Assembly: GCA_964577365.1 (NCBI GenBank)
Contig: CAZNYP010000011.1
Coordinates: 1 to 15,974, forward strand
Reading direction: 5' to 3'
DNA from: JAGOVB01 sp964577365
Lineage (GTDB): Bacteria > Patescibacteriota > Minisyncoccia > Phycocordibacterales > PALSA-1337
DNA length: 15,974 nucleotides
Under the pieces are notes generated by a model. The model had not been told where the DNA came from and ran no database searches. It saw only the letters and a program-made list of their open reading frames with translations. Below are positions 5,748 through 12,353 of this stretch, piece by piece (position 1 is the first letter of the stretch; each line of letters starts with the position of its first letter). The position numbers and the translations under genes were made by a program.

Positions 5748-6407
5748 ATGAAACTCCACCGCTTCTACACCCCACACATCGAAGATACTTTTACTGTCGA
5801 CAATGTCGATCAGATCCACCAGTGGAAAAAAGTGTTTCGTATGAAGACAGGGGAGAAGGTTATATTTTTCGATGGATCAGGATACGAATTCCTCTGTGAG
5901 TTTATCAATCTTGAAAAAGACTTTGCGGAAATAAAGGTATTAGAAAAAACAGAACGACCTAGTTTAAAACCTTTAACTCTGGCAATCTCAATACCGAAGA
6001 AAGACAATTTTGAATTGATTATCGAAAAAGCAACTGAATTAGGAGTAACAACAATTATTCCACTGATCTCTGAAAGAACAGAGAAAAAGAATGTGAACAT
6101 GGACCGTGCACGAAAGATCGCACTGGAGGCATCAGAACAATCAGGAAGAGTAACGCTACCAGAAATTCTGGAGCCAGTAGTTTTGCAAAATTTCAATTTA
6201 AAGGGAGTCGTCCTCGATCCAAAAGGGGAGAAGCGAGAAATCACTGAGGATGTCATCATCATAGGGCCTGAGGGTGGATGGAGTGATGCAGAGCTAGCGT
6301 ACTTTAAAAGCAAAAACCTGCCCATCGTAAGTATCGGTGAGCAGGTCTTGCGAGTAGAGACAGCGGCTATTGCTGTTCTAGGAAAGCAAACACTTTGTCG
6401 TTGGTGA
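5748..6407 (+). CDS. rsmE: 16S rRNA m3U1498 methyltransferase RsmE
   Basis: RsmE methylates N3 of U1498 in the decoding region of 16S rRNA using S-adenosylmethionine. The protein has the N-terminal PUA-like RNA-binding domain (about 1-70, MKLHRFYTPH start, FFDGSGYEF) and a C-terminal SPOUT-type knotted methyltransferase domain. Family motifs are clear: KATELGVTTIIPLISERT (94-111), EQSGR (130-134), IGPEGGWSD (172-180) and LRVETAAIAVL (201-211), which forms the knot. At 219 residues it is slightly shorter than the usual about 240. Its 3' end overlaps the 3' end of tig by 41 bp on the opposite strand. The start is predicted to be leaderless. Confidence 0.95.
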   Translation: MKLHRFYTPHIEDTFTVDNVDQIHQWKKVFRMKTGEKVIFFDGSGYEFLCEFINLEKDFAEIKVLEKTERPSLKPLTLAISIPKKDNFELIIEKATELGVTTIIPLISERTEKKNVNMDRARKIALEASEQSGRVTLPEILEPVVLQNFNLKGVVLDPKGEKREITEDVIIIGPEGGWSDAELAYFKSKNLPIVSIGEQVLRVETAAIAVLGKQTLCRW

Positions 6408-7305
6408 GCACTGTCTCTGCGTATATACGAGCCTGAATAGGGTCTGCCTTTGGATAGTGCTCGATGATCATGGCGACTTCTTTTTCTACCTGTGCTGCAT
6501 CTGGAGAGAGTTTTTCTTTTTCTGCGATTTTGTTTAAAGCGAGCTGTAGGGTAGCCTTTTTTCGAGCACCTTCCTCCCAGTCCTTTCGGAGATCGTCCAT
6601 AGACTTGTTCATCTTTTCGAGATAGTCCTCTAGTTTTACATTGAGACGAGTCATATCATCTTTGAACTGTGCTTCGCTACGTGCGAGCTCTTGTTCTACC
6701 ATGATCCGAGGGAGGGTGACTTCTACAGTCTTCAAAATCTCATCTGCAATAGCGAGACGTCGCTTTTCCATAGCGATATGCTTTTTCTCAGCATTTAGGC
6801 TGTCGCGGACGCGCTGTTTGTAGTCAGGCTCATCGTGCGCATGACCGTGCTGCTTTTCGATCTCAACCATGACTTTGTCTACTTCCTCATCGGTCACTTC
6901 TTTTACCTCGAATTCTTTTTTCATCTCTGCCTTTGCGATCTTTTTGTAGTCACCAACGGTTATTTCTGGCATGACCGCAGTGGTGATGGTGAATTCGAGA
7001 GGACTGTCTTTTGCGATCTTGGTGATCTTTACCTCTGGGCGGCCGATAGCCTCGATCTTTTCCTTTTCGAGAATCTTCGGGTATTCGTCTGCGATAGCGA
7101 GTTCTGCCATCTCATATACGATGGTCATGTCACCCACTTTTTCGACGAGCACACTCTCAGGTACCTTTCCTTTTCGGAATCCGTCGATACTCACTTCATC
7201 GTTTATATTCTTGAGGGCAGAAACGCGATAAGCGCTAAGGTCTTTAGCGCTTATGCTTGCTTCTATTTCTACTCGAGAATCTTCTAGCTTTTTGATAGTA
7301 GTCAT
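6367..7305 (-). CDS. tig: Trigger factor lacking the PPIase domain
   Basis: Ribosome-associated chaperone that binds nascent chains at the exit tunnel. The N-terminal ribosome-binding domain (1-about 130) carries the signature GFRKGKVP at 42-49. The helical C-terminal substrate-binding domain runs from about 160 to the end. The FKBP-type PPIase domain, about 100 residues between these parts in ordinary trigger factor, is absent: the VTDEEVDKVMVEIEKQ helix leads straight through a short HGHAHDEPD linker (153-161) into the C-terminal domain. Length is 312 against about 430 usual. I start it at ATG 7305; a GTG three codons upstream is in frame. It lies 15 nt after the 7321-7671 gene, hence the same operon. 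A perfect 11-bp inverted repeat occurs early in the gene. Confidence 0.93.
   Translation of the reverse strand: MTTIKKLEDSRVEIEASISAKDLSAYRVSALKNINDEVSIDGFRKGKVPESVLVEKVGDMTIVYEMAELAIADEYPKILEKEKIEAIGRPEVKITKIAKDSPLEFTITTAVMPEITVGDYKKIAKAEMKKEFEVKEVTDEEVDKVMVEIEKQHGHAHDEPDYKQRVRDSLNAEKKHIAMEKRRLAIADEILKTVEVTLPRIMVEQELARSEAQFKDDMTRLNVKLEDYLEKMNKSMDDLRKDWEEGARKKATLQLALNKIAEKEKLSPDAAQVEKEVAMIIEHYPKADPIQARIYAETVLTNDKVFAFLEQQ
7228..7254 (-). repeat. Perfect 11-bp inverted repeat inside the 5' end of tig
   Basis: ATAAGCGCTAA (7228-7238) and TTAGCGCTTAT (7244-7254) are exact reverse complements with a 5-nt spacer. In the tig mRNA this would be a hairpin about 50-78 nt after the start codon. It encodes ISAKDLSAY, so the repeat is partly reflected in the two Ser-Ala pairs. 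Confidence 0.6.
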
Positions 7306-7320
7306 GCAGACCACTTTACA

Positions 7321-7671
7321 CTAGAAATTGAGATCGTCAAGACCTTCGACTGAAGAATCTAGGTTTGCTTCGAGCTCTGAAAAGTCATCTTTCTCCTCCT
7401 GGGCTACTACAGGAGTAGACTGCTCTACTGCTGGCTGCTGTACCTCTACCTTCTTGTCATTGTTGAGCTTTTGTCCCCATACGTATATAGCTGCTGCTAC
7501 AAGGAGGATGAGTATGATAACGACACCGATGATAGGACCGATCGGTTTGTGTTCCTTCTGCATCACAGGCGCTGTCATGACCGGCGGTGGGGTCACTGGA
7601 GGCATGAGAGGCTCAATAGGAGCTGGAGGAGGGGTGACTACGGGTGTTGGGTTTATGTTTGTTGGTTCCAT
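7321..7671 (-). CDS. Proline-rich single-pass membrane protein, 116 aa
   Basis: Three parts are visible: a proline-rich N-terminus (about 1-40, repeated PPxxPPPV-like runs), one transmembrane helix (about 45-65, PIIGVVIILILLVAAAIYVW), and an acidic C-terminal tail (QEEKDDFSELEANLDSSVEGLDDLNF). The lack of a signal peptide suggests the proline-rich part is cytoplasmic. I do not know its function; similar small proteins are common in CPR genomes as I recall. The start at ATG 7671 is chosen because it lies one nt after the stop of the previous gene, fitting translational coupling; an upstream in-frame start would overlap that gene. The tail could be a protein-interaction segment. Confidence 0.7.
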   Translation of the reverse strand: MEPTNINPTPVVTPPPAPIEPLMPPVTPPPVMTAPVMQKEHKPIGPIIGVVIILILLVAAAIYVWGQKLNNDKKVEVQQPAVEQSTPVVAQEEKDDFSELEANLDSSVEGLDDLNF

Positions 7672-7672
7672 T

Positions 7673-8296
7673 TTATTGGTTGTTAGTTGCTGTTTTTGCT
7701 TGGGCACGGAGCTCTACGACTACAGCCTGAAATGCTACGCGAGCTTCGTTCACTGCTTTTATAGCTGCGTTTGCAGTTTCACGAGGTTTTGTGAGTGAGA
7801 TCTCTGTGGTGCTTGCTGTCTTTGTATCTGGCTTCCATGCGACGACCGCTGCGACTGCTTTCTTTGCTACTTCTAGCTTTGCAGAAAATGTTGCAAGGAG
7901 CTCTTTTGCGTTGCCGATAGGCTTACCATCAGCTACGCGTTTGTCGATGTATGTAGAGAGATTTGTTTTTGCCTTTGTGAGGTTTTCGAGTACGAGAGTC
8001 AGTCTCTTTACAAGCATTTCCTTTTGGGCAAGAGCTGCACCCTTTGGAGCTGTTGGGCGAACTTCTCTTTTTTGCATCAAAGGGTTATTGAGTCGAGTAG
8101 TAGTTCCCATCATACGCGGGGTACCGGTCCCTACCGCCTCTCTCTTTTCAATACGAATAGTATTTCGTACGTCCTTGTTTTGTTCTATGTTTCCTCGCAT
8201 TTGTCTCATGACTCCTGGACGTGCCGGGGGAGTGGTGGTGGCATGCACAGTACCCGCGAGGAGTAGTATTGCAGTGATGGCTAAAGTTTTATTCAT
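7673..8296 (-). CDS. Secreted alpha-helical hypothetical protein, 207 aa
   Basis: A Sec signal peptide is clear: MNKT, hydrophobic core LAITAILLLAGT, and VHA before a likely cleavage after residue 19, leaving a mature protein starting TTTPPARP. There is no lipobox cysteine. The next about 70 residues are Arg/Thr/Pro-rich and probably disordered. The rest (about 85-207) is rich in Ala, Lys, Leu and Val in long helices (LVKRLTLVLENLTKAKTNL, AKELLATFSAKLEVAKKAV), resembling coiled-coil surface proteins. The function is unknown. It is the first gene of the unit with the proline-rich membrane protein and tig. The promoter at 8304-8332 puts the transcript start within a nt or two of the ATG, and no SD exists. 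Confidence 0.75.
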   Translation of the reverse strand: MNKTLAITAILLLAGTVHATTTPPARPGVMRQMRGNIEQNKDVRNTIRIEKREAVGTGTPRMMGTTTRLNNPLMQKREVRPTAPKGAALAQKEMLVKRLTLVLENLTKAKTNLSTYIDKRVADGKPIGNAKELLATFSAKLEVAKKAVAAVVAWKPDTKTASTTEISLTKPRETANAAIKAVNEARVAFQAVVVELRAQAKTATNNQ

Positions 8297-8303
8297 AAAT
8301 TAA

Positions 8304-8332
8304 TAATTATTTCTAATATTGTAAGTATACAA
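8304..8332 (-). promoter_or_regulatory. Candidate promoter of the 8296 - tig operon, leaderless
   Basis: Minus strand TTGTAT (8332-8327), 17-bp spacer, TAATTA (8309-8304), with the ATG 8 nt after the -10 box. The -35 directly follows the T run of the ppa terminator. Confidence 0.5.
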
Positions 8333-8333
8333 C

Positions 8334-8362
8334 AAAAAAGCCTCTGCAAGAGAGGCTTTTTT
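8334..8362 (-). terminator. Strong intrinsic terminator after nusA-ppa
   Basis: Perfect stem aaaaaagcctct (8334-8345) with agaggctttttt (8351-8362), 5-nt loop; six T's follow the GC part on either strand. It ends the leftward nusA-ppa unit 11 nt after the ppa stop. Confidence 0.9.
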
Positions 8363-8373
8363 GTTTATAAGTA

Positions 8374-8892
8374 TTACTTCTTTTCGTTGTAGAGTTTTCT
8401 ACCTCGTTCAAATGCTGCTTCAGCCTCTTTTTTACCTTTAAAACCAGAAACCGTTACTTCTTTGTTCTGGATTTTCTTGTAGGTGAGGAAAAAGTGCTCG
8501 ATCTCTTTGAGAGTGTGAGGGTTTACGTCAGCGAGGTCCTTTACACTAATAAATCGTGGATCGTCCACTGGTACTGCAATCATTTTTTCATCTGCTTCAC
8601 CAGTATCTACCATGCTCATGATTGCTACTGGACGTACTCGTACGAGAACTCCAGGAAATAATGGATATGTTGTTAAAACCACAACATCCAAAGCATCTCC
8701 GTCGTCCCATAGTGTCTGAGGAATAAATCCGTAGTCAAAAGGGTAGTCTTGGGTGGTGTGATTTACTCGATCAAGTGCAATAAGCCCTGTCTCTTTGTCT
8801 ATCTCGTACTTGTTTTTTGAGCCTTTATTGATCTCGATGATTACGTTGATCTTTTCTACTGATCCTGGTTCAATATCGTGTAATAGATTCAT
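8374..8892 (-). CDS. ppa: Inorganic pyrophosphatase, family I
   Basis: Cytoplasmic enzyme that hydrolyses pyrophosphate to phosphate, pulling biosynthetic reactions forward. Length 172 matches the bacterial soluble family I enzyme. The active-site residues are in register with the E. coli enzyme shifted by one: Lys28 and Glu30 (NKYE), Arg42, Tyr54, the metal-binding Asp64, Asp66 and Asp69 in DGDALD, and Asp96 and Asp101 in VDTGEADEK. An alanine stands where Pro or Glu is usual in the DGD-x-x-D signature. The ATG follows the nusA stop by one nt, so translation is probably coupled. nusA-ppa is an unusual pairing; nusA normally sits with rimP and infB. Confidence 0.97.
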   Translation of the reverse strand: MNLLHDIEPGSVEKINVIIEINKGSKNKYEIDKETGLIALDRVNHTTQDYPFDYGFIPQTLWDDGDALDVVVLTTYPLFPGVLVRVRPVAIMSMVDTGEADEKMIAVPVDDPRFISVKDLADVNPHTLKEIEHFFLTYKKIQNKEVTVSGFKGKKEAEAAFERGRKLYNEKK

Positions 8893-8893
8893 A

Positions 8894-10012
8894 TTATTCT
8901 TCTGTTGGAGCTACTGCTTCACCTTTTAATGACTGGATATCGATCTTCCATCCAGTGAGTTTTGCTTCAAGGCGTACATTTTGACCTCCTTTACCGACAG
9001 CGAGAGACTGCTGGTCTTCGGCTACAGTGACAGTTGCCTTGTTTTCGTCTTTATTTATATCAATCTTTTGAATCTTTGCTGGAGAGAGTGCTTCTTCGAT
9101 AAACTTTGCTGCATCCTCATTCCAGTCGATGATATCTATCTTTTCACCACCGAGCTCACTCATGACGGTAGAGACACGTACTCCACGCTGACCGACGAGA
9201 GAACCGATAGGATCGATATGTGAATCACTAGAAAATACTGCGATCTTTGATCGAGACCCTGCCTCACGAGCGATGGCTTTTACCTCGACTGCGCCAGATG
9301 CGATCTCTGGTGCCTCAGTCTTGAACAATACAACCAAAAACTTTGGATGAGNNNNNNNNNNTTTCGGGGTCTCTTCTACTGCATAGAGGTATGCACGTAC
9401 TCGTTCACCCTGTTTGTAGCGTTCTCCAGGGATCTGCTCTTCGTACGGGAGAATACCTACAGTACGTCCCATATCTACGAAAATATTGCCTCGCTCGATA
9501 CGCTGGACGGTACCGGTGACGATTTCACCTTCTTTTTGACCAAATTCGGTCATAACAGAGACCTTTTCTGCTTCACGGATCTTTTGGATGATGACCTGCT
9601 TTGCAGTCTGAGCTGCAATACGGCCGTAGTCAGCCTTTGTTTCGAGAGGGAATACGATCTCATCGTCTACCTGAGCACCTTTTTTGATCTTTTGTGCGTC
9701 AGCGAGGAGGATGTGGTGTTCGGGATTGAAACGTACCTTGATATTTTCCTCATCGGTAGTCGCAATATCCTGCTCTTCTTCGTCTTCCATGAGTACTTTT
9801 GACTCATCTACGACGATTTTGACCTGATAAAACTCAGTTTTTCCAGTATTTCGGTCAAATTTTGCACGAACGATCTGTCCTTTCTTTCCGTACTCCTTTT
9901 TATAGGCAGTAGCAAGGGCCATTTCGATAGCCTCCCACATTTTCTCCTGGGGAATGCCTCGTTCCTCTTGCAATTGCTCGAGTACAGAATTGATTACTTT
10001 TAAGTCAAACAT
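8894..10012 (-). CDS. nusA: Transcription termination/antitermination factor NusA (contains assembly gap)
   Basis: NusA binds RNA polymerase and nascent RNA, promoting pausing and hairpin-dependent termination. Seen in order: the polymerase-binding N-terminal domain (about 1-130, with an acidic MEDEEEQD insertion near 75-82), an S1 domain (about 160-215, GEIVTGTVQRIERGNIFVDMG), KH1 (PIGSLVGQRGVRVSTVMSELGGEKIDI) and KH2 (AVGKGGQNVRLEAKLTGWKIDI). No C-terminal acidic repeats are present. Ten N's at 9352-9361 interrupt the S1-KH1 junction; family comparison suggests about 25 real bases there. rimP is not upstream; instead a divergent gene. The 5' leader holds a hairpin with seven T's, a possible attenuator. 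No SD precedes the ATG. Confidence 0.95.
   Translation of the reverse strand: MFDLKVINSVLEQLQEERGIPQEKMWEAIEMALATAYKKEYGKKGQIVRAKFDRNTGKTEFYQVKIVVDESKVLMEDEEEQDIATTDEENIKVRFNPEHHILLADAQKIKKGAQVDDEIVFPLETKADYGRIAAQTAKQVIIQKIREAEKVSVMTEFGQKEGEIVTGTVQRIERGNIFVDMGRTVGILPYEEQIPGERYKQGERVRAYLYAVEETPKXXXXHPKFLVVLFKTEAPEIASGAVEVKAIAREAGSRSKIAVFSSDSHIDPIGSLVGQRGVRVSTVMSELGGEKIDIIDWNEDAAKFIEEALSPAKIQKIDINKDENKATVTVAEDQQSLAVGKGGQNVRLEAKLTGWKIDIQSLKGEAVAPTEE
9352..9361. other. Assembly gap (10 N)
   Basis: Ten consecutive N's inside nusA. The round number suggests a scaffolding placeholder. The reading frame is kept on both sides. Confidence 0.98.
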
Positions 10013-10033
10013 ATATTTTTGGGGTTTTTATCT

Positions 10034-10062
10034 AAAAAAATGAGTTCTCCGTGAAGAGAACT
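10034..10062 (-). terminator. Attenuator-like hairpin in the nusA leader
   Basis: On the minus strand the stem AGTTCTC (10062-10056) pairs with GAGAACT (10049-10043) over a 6-nt loop, followed by CA and seven T's (10040-10034). It lies 22-50 nt upstream of the nusA ATG and downstream of a candidate nusA promoter. No leftward gene lies to the right for it to terminate, so it is best read as a leader attenuator. The stem has only three G-C pairs, so it is a weak terminator of the kind NusA helps. Confidence 0.55.
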
Positions 10063-10072
10063 TAACTCCCAT

Positions 10073-10100
10073 ATAGTACTACATTTATGTAAAAAAGCAA
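10073..10100 (-). promoter_or_regulatory. Candidate promoter of nusA
   Basis: Minus strand TTGCTT, 16-bp spacer, TACTAT, lying upstream of the leader hairpin. TATATG three nt further downstream is an alternative -10. Exact boundaries are approximate. Confidence 0.45.
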
Positions 10101-10105
10101 TCCTG

Positions 10106-10134
10106 TTGCATATAGAGAGATGAAGTGGTTTAAT
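10106..10134 (+). promoter_or_regulatory. Promoter of the 10160 gene
   Basis: TTGCAT (10106-10111), 17-bp spacer, TTTAAT (10129-10134). The start near 10141 leaves room for the SD. Confidence 0.6.
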
Positions 10135-10142
10135 TTATATCT

Positions 10143-10150
10143 AGAAGGAG
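10143..10150 (+). promoter_or_regulatory. Strong Shine-Dalgarno of the 10160 gene
   Basis: AGAAGGAG, 9 nt before the ATG at 10160. It is the only full-strength SD I see in the window and fixes the start codon. Confidence 0.85.
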
Positions 10151-10159
10151 ATCTCGACA

Positions 10160-10525
10160 ATGACCACGAAACTTGATATCCGTTTTGAAATAATCGGAGG
10201 AGAGCTCGGGGATGATTTGGAAAAGAGGGTGGCCAGTATTTTCCAAAAATGGAGAGATCGTTGGCCGCAGTGGCTCATCTCCGTCGAACGTCCCGGAAAA
10301 TGGACAGTCCAGGATAGACAGGGTATCGATTTGGTTGCGCAGACAATACGTGGCCCAGTTTTTATCCAGATCAAAAGTAGCGAGGCTGGAGCGCGCGAAT
10401 TTAAACACGAACACCGTGAGAATCACATCCTCATACGAGTGGTCGTACTAGATATTCGCTCACGCGACAAACGCATCTACCAATCAGTCGTGCACGAAAT
10501 GCAGACTGGGTACAATGAACTCTGA
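10160..10525 (+). CDS. Small PD-(D/E)XK nuclease-like protein, 121 aa
   Basis: The core QGIDLVAQTIRGPVFIQIKSS-like segment (54-74) matches the PD-(D/E)XK pattern: Asp57 on one strand, then Gln70-x-Lys72 on the next, followed by Ser-Ser. The helix before it has acidic residues (Glu15, Asp18, Asp19, Glu21) as in Hjc-type resolvases and Mrr-type endonucleases. Gln in place of Glu in the second motif is known from Mrr-like enzymes. It contains little more than the catalytic fold and no separate DNA-binding domain. Whether it cuts DNA is unknown. It has its own promoter, the only strong SD here, and a terminator, so it is a single-gene unit divergent from nusA; different start signals hint at separate origin. 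Confidence 0.6.
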   Translation: MTTKLDIRFEIIGGELGDDLEKRVASIFQKWRDRWPQWLISVERPGKWTVQDRQGIDLVAQTIRGPVFIQIKSSEAGAREFKHEHRENHILIRVVVLDIRSRDKRIYQSVVHEMQTGYNEL

Positions 10526-10539
10526 ATCATGCATGGAAC

Positions 10540-10570
10540 AGCCCGCAGCAATGCGGGCTCATCCTTTTTT
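10540..10570 (+). terminator. Intrinsic terminator of the 10160 gene
   Basis: Stem agcccgca (10540-10547) with tgcgggct (10552-10559) closed by a GCAA tetraloop, then CATCC and six T's (10565-10570). Confidence 0.88.
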
Positions 10571-10573
10571 ATA

Positions 10574-10582
10574 TGATATAAT
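10574..10582 (+). promoter_or_regulatory. Extended -10 promoter of the pilus operon
   Basis: TGATATAAT, a full extended -10 (TGnTATAAT). The -35 region falls in the terminator hairpin and has no match, which fits an extended -10 promoter. Start near 10589, leader about 12 nt, no SD. Confidence 0.65.
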
Positions 10583-10600
10583 TTCATCACCAGTACCCCT

Positions 10601-12352
10601 ATGCTCATTGATGATGCACAGCTAAATAAATTTATATTAGACTCCAGTTTGGTGTCGAAAAAAGATTTTGACGAAGCGGCAAAAATTGCGCAAGAAAAAA
10701 AAGCACGAGCGGCAGATGTACTCATCGGACTTGGGAAATTGACCGAGGACAATGTGCGTCGAATGCAAGCGTATGTGCTCGGTATCCCTTTTGTAAATCT
10801 AAAAGATAAAAAAATTCCGTTCGAGACTCTCTCGATGATACCCGAACCAGTCGCCCGCAATCACAATATTGTCGCGTATAAAAAGAATGAAGACTCTCTC
10901 GAGGTTGCCATGCTCGATACCGATGATCTCTCGGCGATTGATTTTATAAAGAAAAGAGTGCAGCTAAAGATCCTGCCACGTCTCACCGACACTGATTCTA
11001 TAAAGTCGGCTATCATTCAGTATCAAAAGAGTTTGAAGGCAGAGTTCGGCGATCTCATCCAAAAAGATTCTGCTTCACTCAAAACTATTTCCGAAGACGG
11101 GAGAGAGGATATCAGTGAGGGAGATTTGAAAAAAGCTGCCGAGGATCTACCGGTCGTGCGTATTGTCGACACACTGCTCAAGCATGCCATACTCCAGGGT
11201 GCATCCGACATACATATAGAGCCACAGGAACAAGAGCTCCTCGTGCGCTACCGTATCGACGGTCTCCTCCGTGATGCGATGGTGCTCCCAAAGACCGCAG
11301 AGCCGAGTATCACAGCGCGTATCAAGGTACTCTCAAATCTAAAGCTCGATGAAAAACGTATTCCGCAGGATGGACGTTTCAAGGTAGATCTCACAAACGA
11401 AAAGGTTTCATTTCGTGTCTCGACACTCCCTACATACTATGGAGAAAAGACGGTGATGCGTCTCCTGCGTGAAAGTGTTGCAGGGTTCACCCTCGAGGGC
11501 CTCGGTTTCCACGGCGAAGGTCTCGAGCGTATCCATCACGCCACTACACAGACTACAGGAATGATCCTCACCACAGGTCCGACAGGTTCTGGAAAATCAA
11601 CGACACTCTATACCATCCTCGATATTTTAAATACTCCCGATGTAAACATCTCAACTGTCGAAGATCCGATCGAGTATCAGATGAAGCGGGTCAATCAGAC
11701 ACAGGTCCGTCCCGAGATCGGCTTTACCTTTTCTGTAGGATTGCGCACACTCGTTCGCCAGGATCCAGATATCATCATGGTGGGAGAGATCCGCGATACA
11801 GAGACAGCAGCACTCGCGGTCAATGCATCGCTCACTGGACACCTCGTGCTCTCGACCCTCCACACGAATTCAGCTGCCGGAGCCATCCCACGTTTTATCG
11901 ATATGAAGATCGAGCCGTTTCTCCTCGTCTCGACACTGAACGTCATCATCGCTCAGCGTCTCGTGCGCAGACTCGGTGAACAAAAAAAGCAAAAGTTCTT
12001 CACTCCTGCAGAGATCGCTACACTCGGAAAGACGGTCAACCTCGATCGCGTACTCGAAGTCTTGAGAACCGAAAAAATCATCGAGGCGAGTGCGACATGG
12101 GACAAAGTTCCATTTTGGGAACCTGCGCCAGAAAAAGAGGGAGATGATGGCTATCATGGCCGCGTCGGTATCCATGAAGTGTTAAAGATGAGCCCTGCCA
12201 TAAAAGAACTCGTGATGAAAAATGCGACGACCGCTGACATAGAGATCCAAGCTAGAAAAGAGGGTATGATCACGATGATCGAAGACGGTATTTTCAAAGC
12301 GGTTCAAGGTCTCACCACGATCGAAGAAGTACTACGTGTAATCTCAGAATAA
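10601..12352 (+). CDS. pilB: Type IV pilus assembly ATPase PilB/GspE
   Basis: Hexameric cytoplasmic ATPase that drives pilus extension. An N-terminal GspE/PilB domain (about 1-150) precedes the ATPase: Asp box SDIHIEP (Asp203), Walker A GPTGSGKSTT (326-335, Lys332), Walker B DPDIIMVGEIRD (388-399, Glu396), His box LTGHLVLSTLHTN (His414, His421). Length 583 is normal. The zinc-binding tetracysteine region expected after RLVRR is replaced by a cysteine-free stretch, and the whole protein has no cysteine. It is first of the operon; pilC starts one nt after its stop. PilB is favoured over the retraction ATPase PilT because of length and the N-terminal domain. No pilT is in the window. Confidence 0.96.
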   Translation: MLIDDAQLNKFILDSSLVSKKDFDEAAKIAQEKKARAADVLIGLGKLTEDNVRRMQAYVLGIPFVNLKDKKIPFETLSMIPEPVARNHNIVAYKKNEDSLEVAMLDTDDLSAIDFIKKRVQLKILPRLTDTDSIKSAIIQYQKSLKAEFGDLIQKDSASLKTISEDGREDISEGDLKKAAEDLPVVRIVDTLLKHAILQGASDIHIEPQEQELLVRYRIDGLLRDAMVLPKTAEPSITARIKVLSNLKLDEKRIPQDGRFKVDLTNEKVSFRVSTLPTYYGEKTVMRLLRESVAGFTLEGLGFHGEGLERIHHATTQTTGMILTTGPTGSGKSTTLYTILDILNTPDVNISTVEDPIEYQMKRVNQTQVRPEIGFTFSVGLRTLVRQDPDIIMVGEIRDTETAALAVNASLTGHLVLSTLHTNSAAGAIPRFIDMKIEPFLLVSTLNVIIAQRLVRRLGEQKKQKFFTPAEIATLGKTVNLDRVLEVLRTEKIIEASATWDKVPFWEPAPEKEGDDGYHGRVGIHEVLKMSPAIKELVMKNATTADIEIQARKEGMITMIEDGIFKAVQGLTTIEEVLRVISE

Positions 12353-12353
12353 T

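Noticed and set aside
7328..8303. Plus-strand ORFs of 156 and 170 aa
   Set aside because: Antisense to the proline-rich membrane protein and the secreted protein, which have a signal peptide, a transmembrane helix and linked start/stop positions.
10043..10062. Hairpin as a terminator for a plus-strand gene
   Set aside because: No plus-strand gene ends to its left, and the T run is only on the minus strand.
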